A stretch of 64,000 nt of DNA from SHLQ01 sp964451305 (GTDB lineage: Bacteria; Actinomycetota; Acidimicrobiia; Acidimicrobiales; SHLQ01), in contig CAYVHV010000001.1 in assembly GCA_964451305.1 (NCBI GenBank), forward strand, positions 112,864 to 176,863. Reading direction: 5' to 3'. Every line of letters begins with the position of its first letter. The stretch's first letter is position 1. The notes beneath the pieces are model-generated. The model made no database searches. It had not been told where the DNA came from and saw nothing but the letters and a program-made list of their open reading frames with translations. The translations under genes were made by a program, and so were the position numbers. Shown piece by piece: positions 25,020-32,833 of this stretch.

Positions 25020-26026
25020 GCGAACTCGACCAGATCGCGGCGTCGCTCAGTGACATCCCCGATGTCAGCGTCGAGCGCGAGGCTCCCGCTGGACCACTGT
25101 GCACCTATCGGGCCGGTGGCCCGATCAGCGTGCTCGCCCGGATCGAAACCGTCGACGCGCTCACCGTTGTTGCGGCCCTCTTGGCCGGAACCTCGCAGGA
25201 TGAAGATCTCGCCGTAGGCGAGAGTGTACCGACGCTCCCGATCGGGAAGGGCTCCAATCTGCTGGTCGCCGAGAACGGTTTCGATGGGGTTGGGATACTC
25301 CTCGACGGCGCAGAGTTCAGCGCGATCTCCATCGATGGATTCACTATCACTGCCGGCGCTGCTGCTCCGCTCCCGCTCGTGGCTCGAGCGAGTGTCCGAC
25401 ACGACCTTCGCGGTTTCGAGTGGGCCGTGGGCGTTCCCGGAACGATCGGTGGTGGTGTTCGAATGAACGCTGGTGGACATGGCTCCGACATGGCGGCCAA
25501 CCTCGAATCGGTCGAGGTCGTCGATCTTCGGCGTGGAGCTCGGCAAACGCTCGCTGCCACATCTCTCGAGCTCGGCTATCGAACCTCGAATCTTCGACCT
25601 TACCAGATCGTGACCTCGGCGACCTTACGTCTCGACCCAGCGACGAGCGACGAGTCGCCGGACGATACGACCCTCGGAGAGGCTGCGTTGAGCGACATCG
25701 TGCGCTGGCGTCGGGCCAATCAGCCAGGTGGGCAGAACGCTGGCTCGGTCTTCACCAATCCGCCGAATGACTCCGCCGGACGGTTGATCGACGTCGCAGG
25801 GTTGAAGGGCCGCCGCGTTGGAACTGCAGAGGTGTCGACGGTCCACGCGAATTTCATTCAGGTGGATCCCAACGGGTCGGCTGATGATGTGATGGCATTG
25901 ATGCGGGAGATCGTCACTTCGGTGGAGGTGGCATCTGGGATTCGGCTGCACGCCGAGACACGCCTTGTTGGCTTTTCCGACGATGACGTCGCGTTCGTGC
26001 AGGCCGTGCCCGAGAACGAGCACTAG
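25016..26026 (+). CDS. murB: UDP-N-acetylenolpyruvoylglucosamine reductase
   Basis: 336 residues. FAD-dependent reduction to UDP-MurNAc. FAD-binding GKGSNLLVAENGF, GVPGTIGGGVRMNAGGHG, the catalytic Ser in NAGSVFTNP and the Glu in HAETRLVG. GTG start overlapping the murC stop. The nearby Cys-free loop and the length suggest the type I/II boundary; I did not subtype it. Confidence 0.94.
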   Translation: MSELDQIAASLSDIPDVSVEREAPAGPLCTYRAGGPISVLARIETVDALTVVAALLAGTSQDEDLAVGESVPTLPIGKGSNLLVAENGFDGVGILLDGAEFSAISIDGFTITAGAAAPLPLVARASVRHDLRGFEWAVGVPGTIGGGVRMNAGGHGSDMAANLESVEVVDLRRGARQTLAATSLELGYRTSNLRPYQIVTSATLRLDPATSDESPDDTTLGEAALSDIVRWRRANQPGGQNAGSVFTNPPNDSAGRLIDVAGLKGRRVGTAEVSTVHANFIQVDPNGSADDVMALMREIVTSVEVASGIRLHAETRLVGFSDDDVAFVQAVPENEH

Positions 26027-26046
26027 AGATACAGAGACCGAGTTTC

Positions 26047-27021
26047 GTGACACAGCAGTCAAACAACCCCACCCGCCGTCCGAAGCCGGGACCGCGTCCG
26101 CGCCCTCGCCCGAGTCCGGCTCCCCACGGGACGGTGCGTCGTCGAACCGGGTCGCCCACGAAGAAACAGCCCACCAAGAAACAGGCGCCCGCAGCGAAAC
26201 GACCGCATGACCCAACGAGTATTCCGCAGCGAAAGTCCTCTCCGAAATCGGACCGGACATCCAACGAGGCAACGGCGGAGCGCATACAGGTCCGCTGGTG
26301 GCTCCTCGGGACGATAGCGCTCGTCGCGGCGATCGTTATCTCGGTCCTCGAAGCGCCGATGTTCGAAGCCCAGTCCGTGCAGCTCAGCGGCAATGCTCGC
26401 ACGAGCGATGGTCTGGTCTTCGAGGCACTGGCGATTCCCGACGATCAAGCGCTCTTGCTCTACGACATCGACGCAGCAGAAGAGGCCGTCGCAGCCCTTC
26501 CGTGGGTTCGTGAGGTCGATATTGCCCGGCAGTGGCCGGGAACGGTGCAGGTGGTCATACGAGAGCGCGGGGTCGCTGCATCGATTGGGCTTCCCGACGG
26601 TACCGAATGGGTTGTGCTCTCCGAGGACGGCGTCGTCGTCGAGCGTCGCGCCACGCCGCCGGCCAACGTGCCACTCATCGTTGGTACCGACGCGATCGTC
26701 GGTGGAGCTCGAATCGGAGAACCCGTCGACGAAGCTCGCCATGCGCTCGAGGTCGCACTCGATGTGCCCGGACAGATCGATCCATGGATCACGACGTGGT
26801 CCCTCGATGACTCCGGATCCCTGACCGCAGAACTCATCGGCAGCGCACAAGCGAACTTCGGTGCCTTCGAGGATCCGCGGACCCAATTCGTGTCGCTCGC
26901 GTCGATTCTCAACGGCGGGGCAGAGCTGACGTGCCTCTCTCGAATTGACCTTTCGGTAGCCGATACACCGGTCTTGCACCGAGATCCTGCCTGTATTGCG
27001 CAGTCAGCCGAGCTCGGCTGA
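26047..27021 (+). CDS. ftsQ: Cell division protein FtsQ
   Basis: 324 residues. A cytoplasmic tail of about 80 residues is almost all Pro, Arg, Lys, Thr and Ser (for example RRPKPGPRPRPRPSPAP and KKQPTKKQAPAAKR). One membrane helix follows (about 83-103), then a POTRA domain starting MFEAQSVQLSGNARTS and the FtsQ domain with WVREVDIARQWPGTVQV. It recruits the FtsL/FtsI/FtsW group outside the membrane. The GTG start is 20 bp after murB. The last gene before the long ftsZ leader. Confidence 0.93.
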   Translation: MTQQSNNPTRRPKPGPRPRPRPSPAPHGTVRRRTGSPTKKQPTKKQAPAAKRPHDPTSIPQRKSSPKSDRTSNEATAERIQVRWWLLGTIALVAAIVISVLEAPMFEAQSVQLSGNARTSDGLVFEALAIPDDQALLLYDIDAAEEAVAALPWVREVDIARQWPGTVQVVIRERGVAASIGLPDGTEWVVLSEDGVVVERRATPPANVPLIVGTDAIVGGARIGEPVDEARHALEVALDVPGQIDPWITTWSLDDSGSLTAELIGSAQANFGAFEDPRTQFVSLASILNGGAELTCLSRIDLSVADTPVLHRDPACIAQSAELG

Positions 27022-27040
27022 GCAACTTTCCTTGCGATTA

Positions 27041-27056
27041 CGGGTAAAAAGACCCG
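27041..27056 (+). promoter_or_regulatory. Small hairpin after ftsQ
   Basis: CGGGT-AAAAAG-ACCCG, a 5-bp stem 20 nt after the ftsQ stop. It is followed by a C/G-rich stretch and TTTT at 27063-27066. A weak terminator or attenuator at best. Confidence 0.3.
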
Positions 27057-27101
27057 CCCTCGTTTTGCATAATTGCTGAATCTGCGGTTTCCTTTCTCAC
27101 G

Positions 27102-27124
27102 TGTGGTGCTCAACGCGCCACACA
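27102..27124 (+). promoter_or_regulatory. Stem-loop in the ftsZ leader
   Basis: GTGTGGTGC and GCGCCACAC form a 9-bp stem (one U-G) around TCAAC. It lies about 155 nt before the ftsZ ATG. Confidence 0.45.
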
Positions 27125-27144
27125 AAGCGAGTAGGGGTCGTGGG

Positions 27145-27158
27145 TGCACGATCGTGCA
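27145..27158. promoter_or_regulatory. 14-bp perfect palindrome upstream of ftsZ
   Basis: TGCACGATCGTGCA, about 120 bp before ftsZ. A perfect dyad of this length without a loop looks like a dimeric-regulator operator more than an RNA hairpin. Confidence 0.5.
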
Positions 27159-27279
27159 ACCGGCTGTTCGTGCAGAGTCCAACGCAATTTGCGAACGGCA
27201 CTGGCGGGCAGCCGGATGCAGATATACCCACACGGAACGCAGTCTTACGCGATGATCGGGACCGGAGGAACCAGGCCCA

Positions 27280-28512
27280 ATGAATGAAACAGCTCAGAAC
27301 TACCTAGCAGTAATCAAGGTGGTAGGCGTCGGCGGTGGCGGCGTTAATGCTGTCAACCGCATGATCGATGCCGGTTTGAAGGGCGTCGAGTTCGTCGCCG
27401 TCAACACCGACGCACAAGCGCTCTTGATGAGCGATGCCGACGTCAAGCTCGACATCGGACGCGACCTGACCCGCGGACTCGGCGCAGGTTCGGACCCAGA
27501 GGTCGGCCGCCAAGCAGCCGAAGATCATCACGACGAGATCGAAGCAGCCATCTCCGGCGCCGACATGGTGTTCATCACCGCCGGCAAGGGTGGCGGCACC
27601 GGGACCGGAGCAGCTCCCGTCATCGCAGAGATCGCCCGCGGCTGCGGCGCACTCACGATCGGCGTCGTTACTCGTCCGTTCGGCTTCGAAGGCCGCCGTC
27701 GAGCCGTGCAAGCCGAACAAGGCATCCAGCGCCTCAAAGAAAACGTCGACACCCAGATCGTCATTCCAAACGACCGCTTGCTCACCGTTTCCGACGAAAA
27801 GACCTCCGTACTCAACGCCTTCAAAATGGCCGACGAAGTACTCCTCCAAGGCGTTCAGGGTATTACCGACCTGATCACCACCCCAGGGCTGATCAACACC
27901 GACTTCGCCGACGTCAAGATGATCATGTCCGACGCCGGCTCGGCACTCATGGGCATCGGCTACGCATCGGGTGAAGGTCGAGCCCTCGCCGCTGCACGCG
28001 CCGCCATCAGCTCACCGCTGCTCGAAGCATCGATCGAAGGTGCACGAGGCATCCTGCTCAACATCTCCGGCGGATCAGACCTCGGCCTGTTCGAAGTCAA
28101 CGAAGCCGCAGAAGTCATCCACGGTGTTGCCCACCCCGACGCCAACATCATCTTCGGTGCGGTCATCGACGATGAAATGGGCGACGACGTTCGAGTCACG
28201 GTTATCGCAGCAGGCTTCGAACGTTGGGACAACGGCGAAACCGCAACCACCAACGCTAGCCAAGGCACCGCAACAACGGTCGCCGACACATCGGCCATCA
28301 CCTCTGGAAGCACCGGATCGGGATCGACCACACCAACGTCGACCGCGTCGAGCTTTAGCGTTGCACCCGTCGACGATGACGACGAACTCGAAATCGCTGA
28401 CGTATTCGCCGACGTCGACGAGCCAGCAGACACCAGCCCCGCATCATCGGGCAGCGGCACCGCTGCTGGAAACGACGACGACGACTTCGACGTTCCGTCC
28501 TTTTTGCAATAG
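27280..28512 (+). CDS. ftsZ: Cell division protein FtsZ
   Basis: 410 residues. Tubulin-like GTPase forming the Z ring. GVGGGGVNAVNRM, the tubulin signature GGGTGTGAAP and NDRLL are in place. A variable linker rich in Thr, Ser and Gly (about 318-355) leads to an acidic stretch and the conserved C-terminal peptide DFDVPSFLQ, which in actinobacteria binds SepF. A GGAGG ribosome binding site lies 11 nt before the ATG. A 258-bp leader with several dyads separates it from ftsQ, so ftsZ probably has its own control. There is no ftsA; SepF downstream is the likely membrane anchor. Confidence 0.97.
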   Translation: MNETAQNYLAVIKVVGVGGGGVNAVNRMIDAGLKGVEFVAVNTDAQALLMSDADVKLDIGRDLTRGLGAGSDPEVGRQAAEDHHDEIEAAISGADMVFITAGKGGGTGTGAAPVIAEIARGCGALTIGVVTRPFGFEGRRRAVQAEQGIQRLKENVDTQIVIPNDRLLTVSDEKTSVLNAFKMADEVLLQGVQGITDLITTPGLINTDFADVKMIMSDAGSALMGIGYASGEGRALAAARAAISSPLLEASIEGARGILLNISGGSDLGLFEVNEAAEVIHGVAHPDANIIFGAVIDDEMGDDVRVTVIAAGFERWDNGETATTNASQGTATTVADTSAITSGSTGSGSTTPTSTASSFSVAPVDDDDELEIADVFADVDEPADTSPASSGSGTAAGNDDDDFDVPSFLQ

Positions 28513-28513
28513 C

Positions 28514-28569
28514 GCTAGCTACGCGTTCGCCAGCGGCTCCGCCGCGATTTTGGCGAACGCTTCGCTAGC
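28514..28569. repeat. Large nested inverted repeat just after ftsZ
   Basis: GCTAGC-3 nt-GCGTTCGCCA pairs with TGGCGAACGC-3 nt-GCTAGC, giving 16 pairs with one small internal loop. GCGGC-TCC-GCCGC lies inside. It begins 2 nt after the ftsZ stop. No T-run follows, so a factor-dependent terminator, an mRNA-stabilising end or a REP-like element are the options. Confidence 0.7.
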
Positions 28570-28721
28570 CTTTCGTCCCCTCCGGGGGCCGTTCATTCGC
28601 CACGGTATTGCGGCGGGCCTAGCGGCCCTTCGCAAACTGCGCCTTTTCCTTCCGCTCCGCTCCAGGAAAACGCTCCCATCATCACGGACGCTTTACGCCG
28701 GAGGCGGTGATTGGGTTTGCA

Positions 28722-28821
28722 NNNNNNNNNNNNNNNNNNNNNNNNNNNNNNNNNNNNNNNNNNNNNNNNNNNNNNNNNNNNNNNNNNNNNNNNNNNNNNN
28801 NNNNNNNNNNNNNNNNNNNNN
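28722..28821. other. Assembly gap of 100 N after ftsZ
   Basis: The 55 bases before the gap (28667-28721) equal the 55 after it (28822-28876), so the two contig ends probably overlap and the gap may have zero or negative true length. Confidence 0.97.
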
Positions 28822-28916
28822 AAAACGCTCCCATCATCACGGACGCTTTACGCCGGAGGCGGTGATTGGGTTTGCACCGGAGGCGGGCTTCGGGGCGTTG
28901 CTGTCGGATGCGGGGG

Positions 28917-28922
28917 TACGAT
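28917..28922 (+). promoter_or_regulatory. Candidate -10 box of pgeF
   Basis: TACGAT ends 6 nt before the ATG at 28929; no Shine-Dalgarno sequence lies between. Confidence 0.4.
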
Positions 28923-28928
28923 CGTTCC

Positions 28929-29642
28929 ATGGCTTCTCGGCTTCATTTTGTTCGTTCTGACGGGTCTGCGGTCGAGGTTGCGTGGACCGATACCTCCGAC
29001 GGTGACTTTCATATCGATGCTGCGCCAGATGCGCTCAGCGAACGTCGCGCTCGTGTGATGGACGGCCACTGGGCCGTCGTGCGACAAGTCCATGGGAACG
29101 CCGTTGCAGAAGCTGGCGACGTGTTGGCAGCCGATACTGCTCCAGAAGCCGATGGGGTCATCACCGCAACGGTGGGCCAACCCATCTCGGTTCAAGGAGC
29201 CGACTGTGCACCCATCGCGTTCATCACCGACACCGGCCCGATCGGCGTGGCCCATGCCGGGTGGCGCGGGCTCGCCAACGGGATAATTTCTGAAGTACAC
29301 GAACAACTCAACGGTCAGGACGCGACCATTGAACACGTCGTCGTCGGGCCGGTCATTTGCACGAATTGCTACGAATTCGGTGCAAGCGATCTCGATCAGG
29401 TCGCAGCCGAACTCGGAGATGTCGTACGGGCCACCACCCCCGAAGGAACTCCCGCGCTCGACATGCGTGCTGGAATCATCGCGGCCTTCGACGATATCGA
29501 TGTCACCAACGTCGACTTCGTCGGCGGATGCCCATCGTGTGACAACACCGGATTCTCTCATCGGGCCCGCACCGATCCGCAACGCCATTGCCTCGTCGCC
29601 AGGCTCATCGACGATGAAGCGTCAGGTGAAGGAGCGCCATGA
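28929..29642 (+). CDS. pgeF: Laccase-domain purine nucleoside phosphorylase (YfiH/PgeF family)
   Basis: 237 residues. The Cys/His metal site is present as VRQVHGNAV, GADCAPIAF and VAHAGWRGLANGI. Family members act on purine nucleosides, and E. coli PgeF is also proposed to edit peptidoglycan precursors. Presence right after ftsZ is standard in actinobacteria. The ATG at 28929 is chosen from homologous N-termini and the -10 box; the longer frame from 28866 reads through repeat-rich sequence. The stop overlaps the yggS ATG (ATGA). Confidence 0.92.
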   Translation: MASRLHFVRSDGSAVEVAWTDTSDGDFHIDAAPDALSERRARVMDGHWAVVRQVHGNAVAEAGDVLAADTAPEADGVITATVGQPISVQGADCAPIAFITDTGPIGVAHAGWRGLANGIISEVHEQLNGQDATIEHVVVGPVICTNCYEFGASDLDQVAAELGDVVRATTPEGTPALDMRAGIIAAFDDIDVTNVDFVGGCPSCDNTGFSHRARTDPQRHCLVARLIDDEASGEGAP

Positions 29643-30295
29643 CCGATCGAACGATGACCGTCCCCGATGAGGTGATTCGCGAACGGCTCGACGAGGTGCA
29701 CAGCGCAATTGCTGATGTCGGGCGCCCAGACGTGCAGATCGTTGCCGTAACCAAAGGCTTCGATGCCACAGCGGTGCAGGCAGCGCGCCGACTCGGCTTG
29801 GACGCCGTGGGTGAAAACTACGCCCAAGAGATCGTAGAAAAGGCCGGCGAATTTGATGGACTGACCGTGAATTTCCTCGGACGAATTCAACGAAACAAGG
29901 TGCGAAAGGTCTGCGACTCGGTCGACCTGTGGCAGAGCGTGGCCCGCCCGGAGATCCTGAGCGAGATTGCCAAACGAACAACCGATGCCCGCGTCCTCAT
30001 CCAGATTCAGCCGGCCGGGGACGATACGAAAGATGGCGTCCGGCCCGACGATCTTCCAGCGATGTTCGAGCTCGCAGACGAACTCGGGGTGACGGTCGCT
30101 GGCCTGATGACCATCGGGGTGCTGGGAGATCCCGAGGCGACCAAGCGAAGTTTCGGTGAAGTCGCAACGCTCGCCGACGAGTACGACGTCGAGATCACCT
30201 CGATGGGTATGAGTGGTGATTATCGCGACGCGTTGACGGCCGGAACGAGCATGCTCCGTCTAGGATCTGTACTCTTCGGCCCGCGCCCGACCTAG
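29639..30295 (+). CDS. yggS: PLP homeostasis protein YggS/PROSC
   Basis: 218 residues. PLP-binding fold-type III barrel without known catalytic activity; it keeps the level of free PLP in balance. The PLP Lys is in VAVTKGFDA, with GENYAQE, NFLGRIQRNKVR and the phosphate-binding SMGMSGDYRDAL and LRLGSVLFGPR. The usual HxIGxLQxNK appears here as FLGRIQRNK. Coupled to pgeF. Sits between ftsZ and sepF as in most Gram-positive clusters. Confidence 0.94.
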   Translation: MTDRTMTVPDEVIRERLDEVHSAIADVGRPDVQIVAVTKGFDATAVQAARRLGLDAVGENYAQEIVEKAGEFDGLTVNFLGRIQRNKVRKVCDSVDLWQSVARPEILSEIAKRTTDARVLIQIQPAGDDTKDGVRPDDLPAMFELADELGVTVAGLMTIGVLGDPEATKRSFGEVATLADEYDVEITSMGMSGDYRDALTAGTSMLRLGSVLFGPRPT

Positions 30296-30363
30296 GCGTC
30301 GCCGACGTGCGATTCGGACCGCCGTAACCAACGTTGTAGTCTTGAAGTGAACTGGAGGTCCTG

Positions 30364-30960
30364 ATGTCAGGCTTTTACAAAAAGGCAGTTGTTTGGCTTG
30401 GGCTGAACGAGGAGTACCCCGATACCGGTGTCGATGACGCCCACGATCGGGCGTCCTGGGAGGACGACGTGGCAGGGACCCCGAACGACCGCATGGCAAC
30501 ATATGAGCCAGGCCCACAACCGCAAGCCGCTGGCTCAAGTGCAGGCTCGCATGGAGCGAACCCGTTGAAACCAGCGCCACTCAGCCCAGAAAATTCATCG
30601 GGAACCGTTCGTGCGGTGCCGCTCGAAGACCCCTCCATCGCCAGTGGCCCGTCGTCGACCGGATCCGCCAGCTCAGGAACCGTCCGAGCTGTTCCGATGG
30701 CCAAGACGTCATCTCCCAAGGTGGTCATCCCCGAGTCGTTCAACAACGCCCAGGACGTTGCTGACATCTACAAAGACGGACACCCTGTTGTCGTCGACCT
30801 CACAAACGCTGAGCGTGACCTCGCTCGACGTCTGATCGATTTCGCAGCCGGCCTGTGTTACGGCCTCGGCGGAAAGATGGAAAAGGTATCGACCGACGTG
30901 TACCTGTTGATTCCCGATGGGGTAGAGGTCTCGGCTGCGGACCGCCAGAAGTTCTCTTAG
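30364..30960 (+). CDS. sepF: Cell division protein SepF
   Basis: 198 residues. The amphipathic membrane-binding N-terminus MSGFYKKAVVWLGL is followed by a disordered Pro/Ser linker in which TVRAVP occurs twice (residues about 80-85 and 102-107). The SepF core then runs from VVIPESFNNAQDVADI through DLTNAERDLARRLIDFAAGL to the C-terminus. It tethers FtsZ to the membrane. In the absence of ftsA it is the likely sole anchor. GGAGG stands 8 nt before the ATG. Confidence 0.95.
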   Translation: MSGFYKKAVVWLGLNEEYPDTGVDDAHDRASWEDDVAGTPNDRMATYEPGPQPQAAGSSAGSHGANPLKPAPLSPENSSGTVRAVPLEDPSIASGPSSTGSASSGTVRAVPMAKTSSPKVVIPESFNNAQDVADIYKDGHPVVVDLTNAERDLARRLIDFAAGLCYGLGGKMEKVSTDVYLLIPDGVEVSAADRQKFS

Positions 30961-31011
30961 CTTTTATTGCAGAGAGCGCTGGGCATGCCACAACTGCGCG
31001 CGGAGCGACAC

Positions 31012-31017
31012 TAGTAT
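31012..31017 (+). promoter_or_regulatory. Candidate -10 box of divIVA
   Basis: TAGTAT ends 6 nt before the ATG at 31024, and no ribosome binding site is visible. Leaderless arrangement. Confidence 0.45.
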
Positions 31018-31023
31018 CCGCGT

Positions 31024-32640
31024 ATGGATTTGGTGCGTGAAATCAAAGATGTCCGCTTCACAATGGCCCACAAGGGTTATGACTGCGCAGCGGTTGACTC
31101 ATACTTGGCAAAGTTGCGTGGAAACCTGACGCAGATCGAAGCTGACCGAGAGGCGACCGATCGCCGGATCTCCGATCTCGAAGAACAGATCGCAAACGGC
31201 GCCGGCAGCAGCGAAACCGAAGGCACCCTGCGGCGAACGCTCCTTCTCGCACAGCGGCTCGCCGACGAGACCGAAGCCGAAGCGACCGCAGCTGCGACCG
31301 AACTTGTCGATACTGCAACCGCCGATGCCGCAGCGCTTCGCGAAGCAGCCCAGGCGGAAAGCGATCAGATCCGTCGCGATGCAGCGGCCGAGGCCGAGAC
31401 GCTCGTCAAAAATGCAAACGCCGAAGCAGCGACAACGCGTTCGGAGTTGAATGCGGAGCTCGCAGCATCAAAGGCCGAGGTAGAACGCATGGACTCGGTC
31501 ATCAAGGCCGAAGCTGATGCAGCCCGCGAGGAGAGTCGGCAAAGGGCCGAGGCCGTGTTGGCCGAAGCCGAAACGGCAGGCCAAGAACGCGTCAAAGCAC
31601 TCGAACTGACCGCACAAACCGAAGCTGCCGAGATGCGCGAGCCAATTCGCGCGGAAGTCGCAGAGCTCGAGGGTGTTCGCAGTCAGCTTCTTTCTGATAT
31701 TGCGGACCTTGAATCGCATCTCGAAGCCCAGCGAACCCGCGTCAAGAACGCTGTCGAAGCGCTGCGCGTGGGTATGTCAGGTTCGATCGAAGATCTCGAG
31801 CGGGTGGCTGAGGACGACGAGCTGCTCGGCGTTCAGTCAGCACCGGAGACCTCGATGGCGAGCGGAAGCGATGTTGCTGCTGCGCCAGATATGGAGATCG
31901 TCGATCGCGTTCAGCAGGGGGCGCCCGATCAGCCGACCGTCGACGCTGTCGAAGAGGCAGCCTTGACCGACCTAGAGATCACCGAACCGCCAGCGGTCAC
32001 GAACGATGCCGACGCCGCTGACGAGGTAACCACTGAAGAAGTGGTTGAAGAGACCGTCGTTGAAGGGGCGGTTGTTGAAGAGGCAGTTGTTGAAGAAGTA
32101 GCGATTGAAGAGCAGGTCGAAGACGTCGCTGTCGAGGATGAAGTAGTCGTCGAAGACAGCGCTGTTGAAGAGGACGCGATCATCGAAGATGAGGCCGCGA
32201 CTGACGAGGCTGTCGTTGAAGAAGCGGTGATCGAAGAGGCCGCTGTCGACGATGCGGCAGAATGGGCTGAACCAGCCGACGAGAGCGATGGCGAGAACTC
32301 CGGTATCGGTGGGCTTGGAATGGTCGCCGGCACCGGCGCTGCAGCCACTGCTGGATTCGTGGCTGCTGATGTCATTGCCGACTCCGGGCCGGTCACCGAA
32401 CCAATTCCTGTCGTAGGAACCGAAGTCGACTCAGACGGGGTCGAAGAAATCGCGCTTGATGAGACGGGTGGAGTCGAAGAGATCGAAGAGCTCGATGCCG
32501 AATCTTCAGAGCTCTTCGGAACCGAGATGGAGAGTGCCGAAGCGGCCGAAGAGATGGATGTCGAAGGCAGCGTCGAAGCAGGCTCGTTTGCGAAACGGTT
32601 CGCCGAGTCGCTCGACGTCACACCGATTCTCCGAAAGTAG
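31024..32640 (+). CDS. divIVA: DivIVA-like coiled-coil protein with acidic repeat tail
   Basis: 538 residues. The N-terminal DivIVA domain (about 1-60: IKDVRFTMAHKGYDCAAVDSYL) supplies the conserved membrane-curvature and polar-targeting end, as in Wag31. An Ala/Glu-rich coiled coil runs from about 35 to 265. From about 325 to 420 is a highly acidic Val/Glu repeat (VEE-type units such as AVVEEAVVEE and VEDSAVEEDAIIEDEA). A short Gly/Ala hydrophobic segment (about 425-450) comes next, then another acidic part and a basic end FAKRFAESLDVTPILRK. It is about twice the length of Wag31. Expected to direct polar or septal wall growth. The acidic tail is the odd part. Confidence 0.85.
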   Translation: MDLVREIKDVRFTMAHKGYDCAAVDSYLAKLRGNLTQIEADREATDRRISDLEEQIANGAGSSETEGTLRRTLLLAQRLADETEAEATAAATELVDTATADAAALREAAQAESDQIRRDAAAEAETLVKNANAEAATTRSELNAELAASKAEVERMDSVIKAEADAAREESRQRAEAVLAEAETAGQERVKALELTAQTEAAEMREPIRAEVAELEGVRSQLLSDIADLESHLEAQRTRVKNAVEALRVGMSGSIEDLERVAEDDELLGVQSAPETSMASGSDVAAAPDMEIVDRVQQGAPDQPTVDAVEEAALTDLEITEPPAVTNDADAADEVTTEEVVEETVVEGAVVEEAVVEEVAIEEQVEDVAVEDEVVVEDSAVEEDAIIEDEAATDEAVVEEAVIEEAAVDDAAEWAEPADESDGENSGIGGLGMVAGTGAAATAGFVAADVIADSGPVTEPIPVVGTEVDSDGVEEIALDETGGVEEIEELDAESSELFGTEMESAEAAEEMDVEGSVEAGSFAKRFAESLDVTPILRK

Positions 32641-32833
32641 TCGGGCGACTACCCACGCAGTTCTTCGGGCGCTGCTGTCGGAAAGTTCTCTCAACGCCCT
32701 AGAATGCTGCGCTCAAGAGCAGGCGGTGAACGCCAGCGTTGGGGAAGTGTGACGAAGCGCAGTTTGAAAATACCGTTCGGCGAGGCTGGGGAACGGCGGA
32801 ATTTCCAGATTTAGCTTCAGGAAAGGTGTCATC

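Larger units (their letters stand above)
28513..28928. other. Palindrome-rich intergenic region after ftsZ, with assembly gap
   Basis: 416 bp (100 of them N) without a credible gene. 28514-28670 is nearly continuous stem-loop: arms of 19 nt at 28514-28532 and 28551-28569 around an inner GCGGC-TCC-GCCGC hairpin, CCCC/GGGG at 28577-28588, GGGCC-TAGC-GGCCC at 28615-28628, and TTTTCCT/AGGAAAA at 28644-28670. A 55-bp segment with GCCGGAGGC then appears on both sides of the gap. Confidence 0.75.

Noticed and set aside
27063..27073. Promoter with CATAAT -10 upstream of ftsZ
   Set aside because: No -35 at a workable distance; not strong enough to list as a promoter.
28511..28960. Coding continuation after ftsZ in another frame
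   Set aside because: The frame reads through hairpin arms and the N run; FtsZ already ends in its conserved C-terminal peptide.
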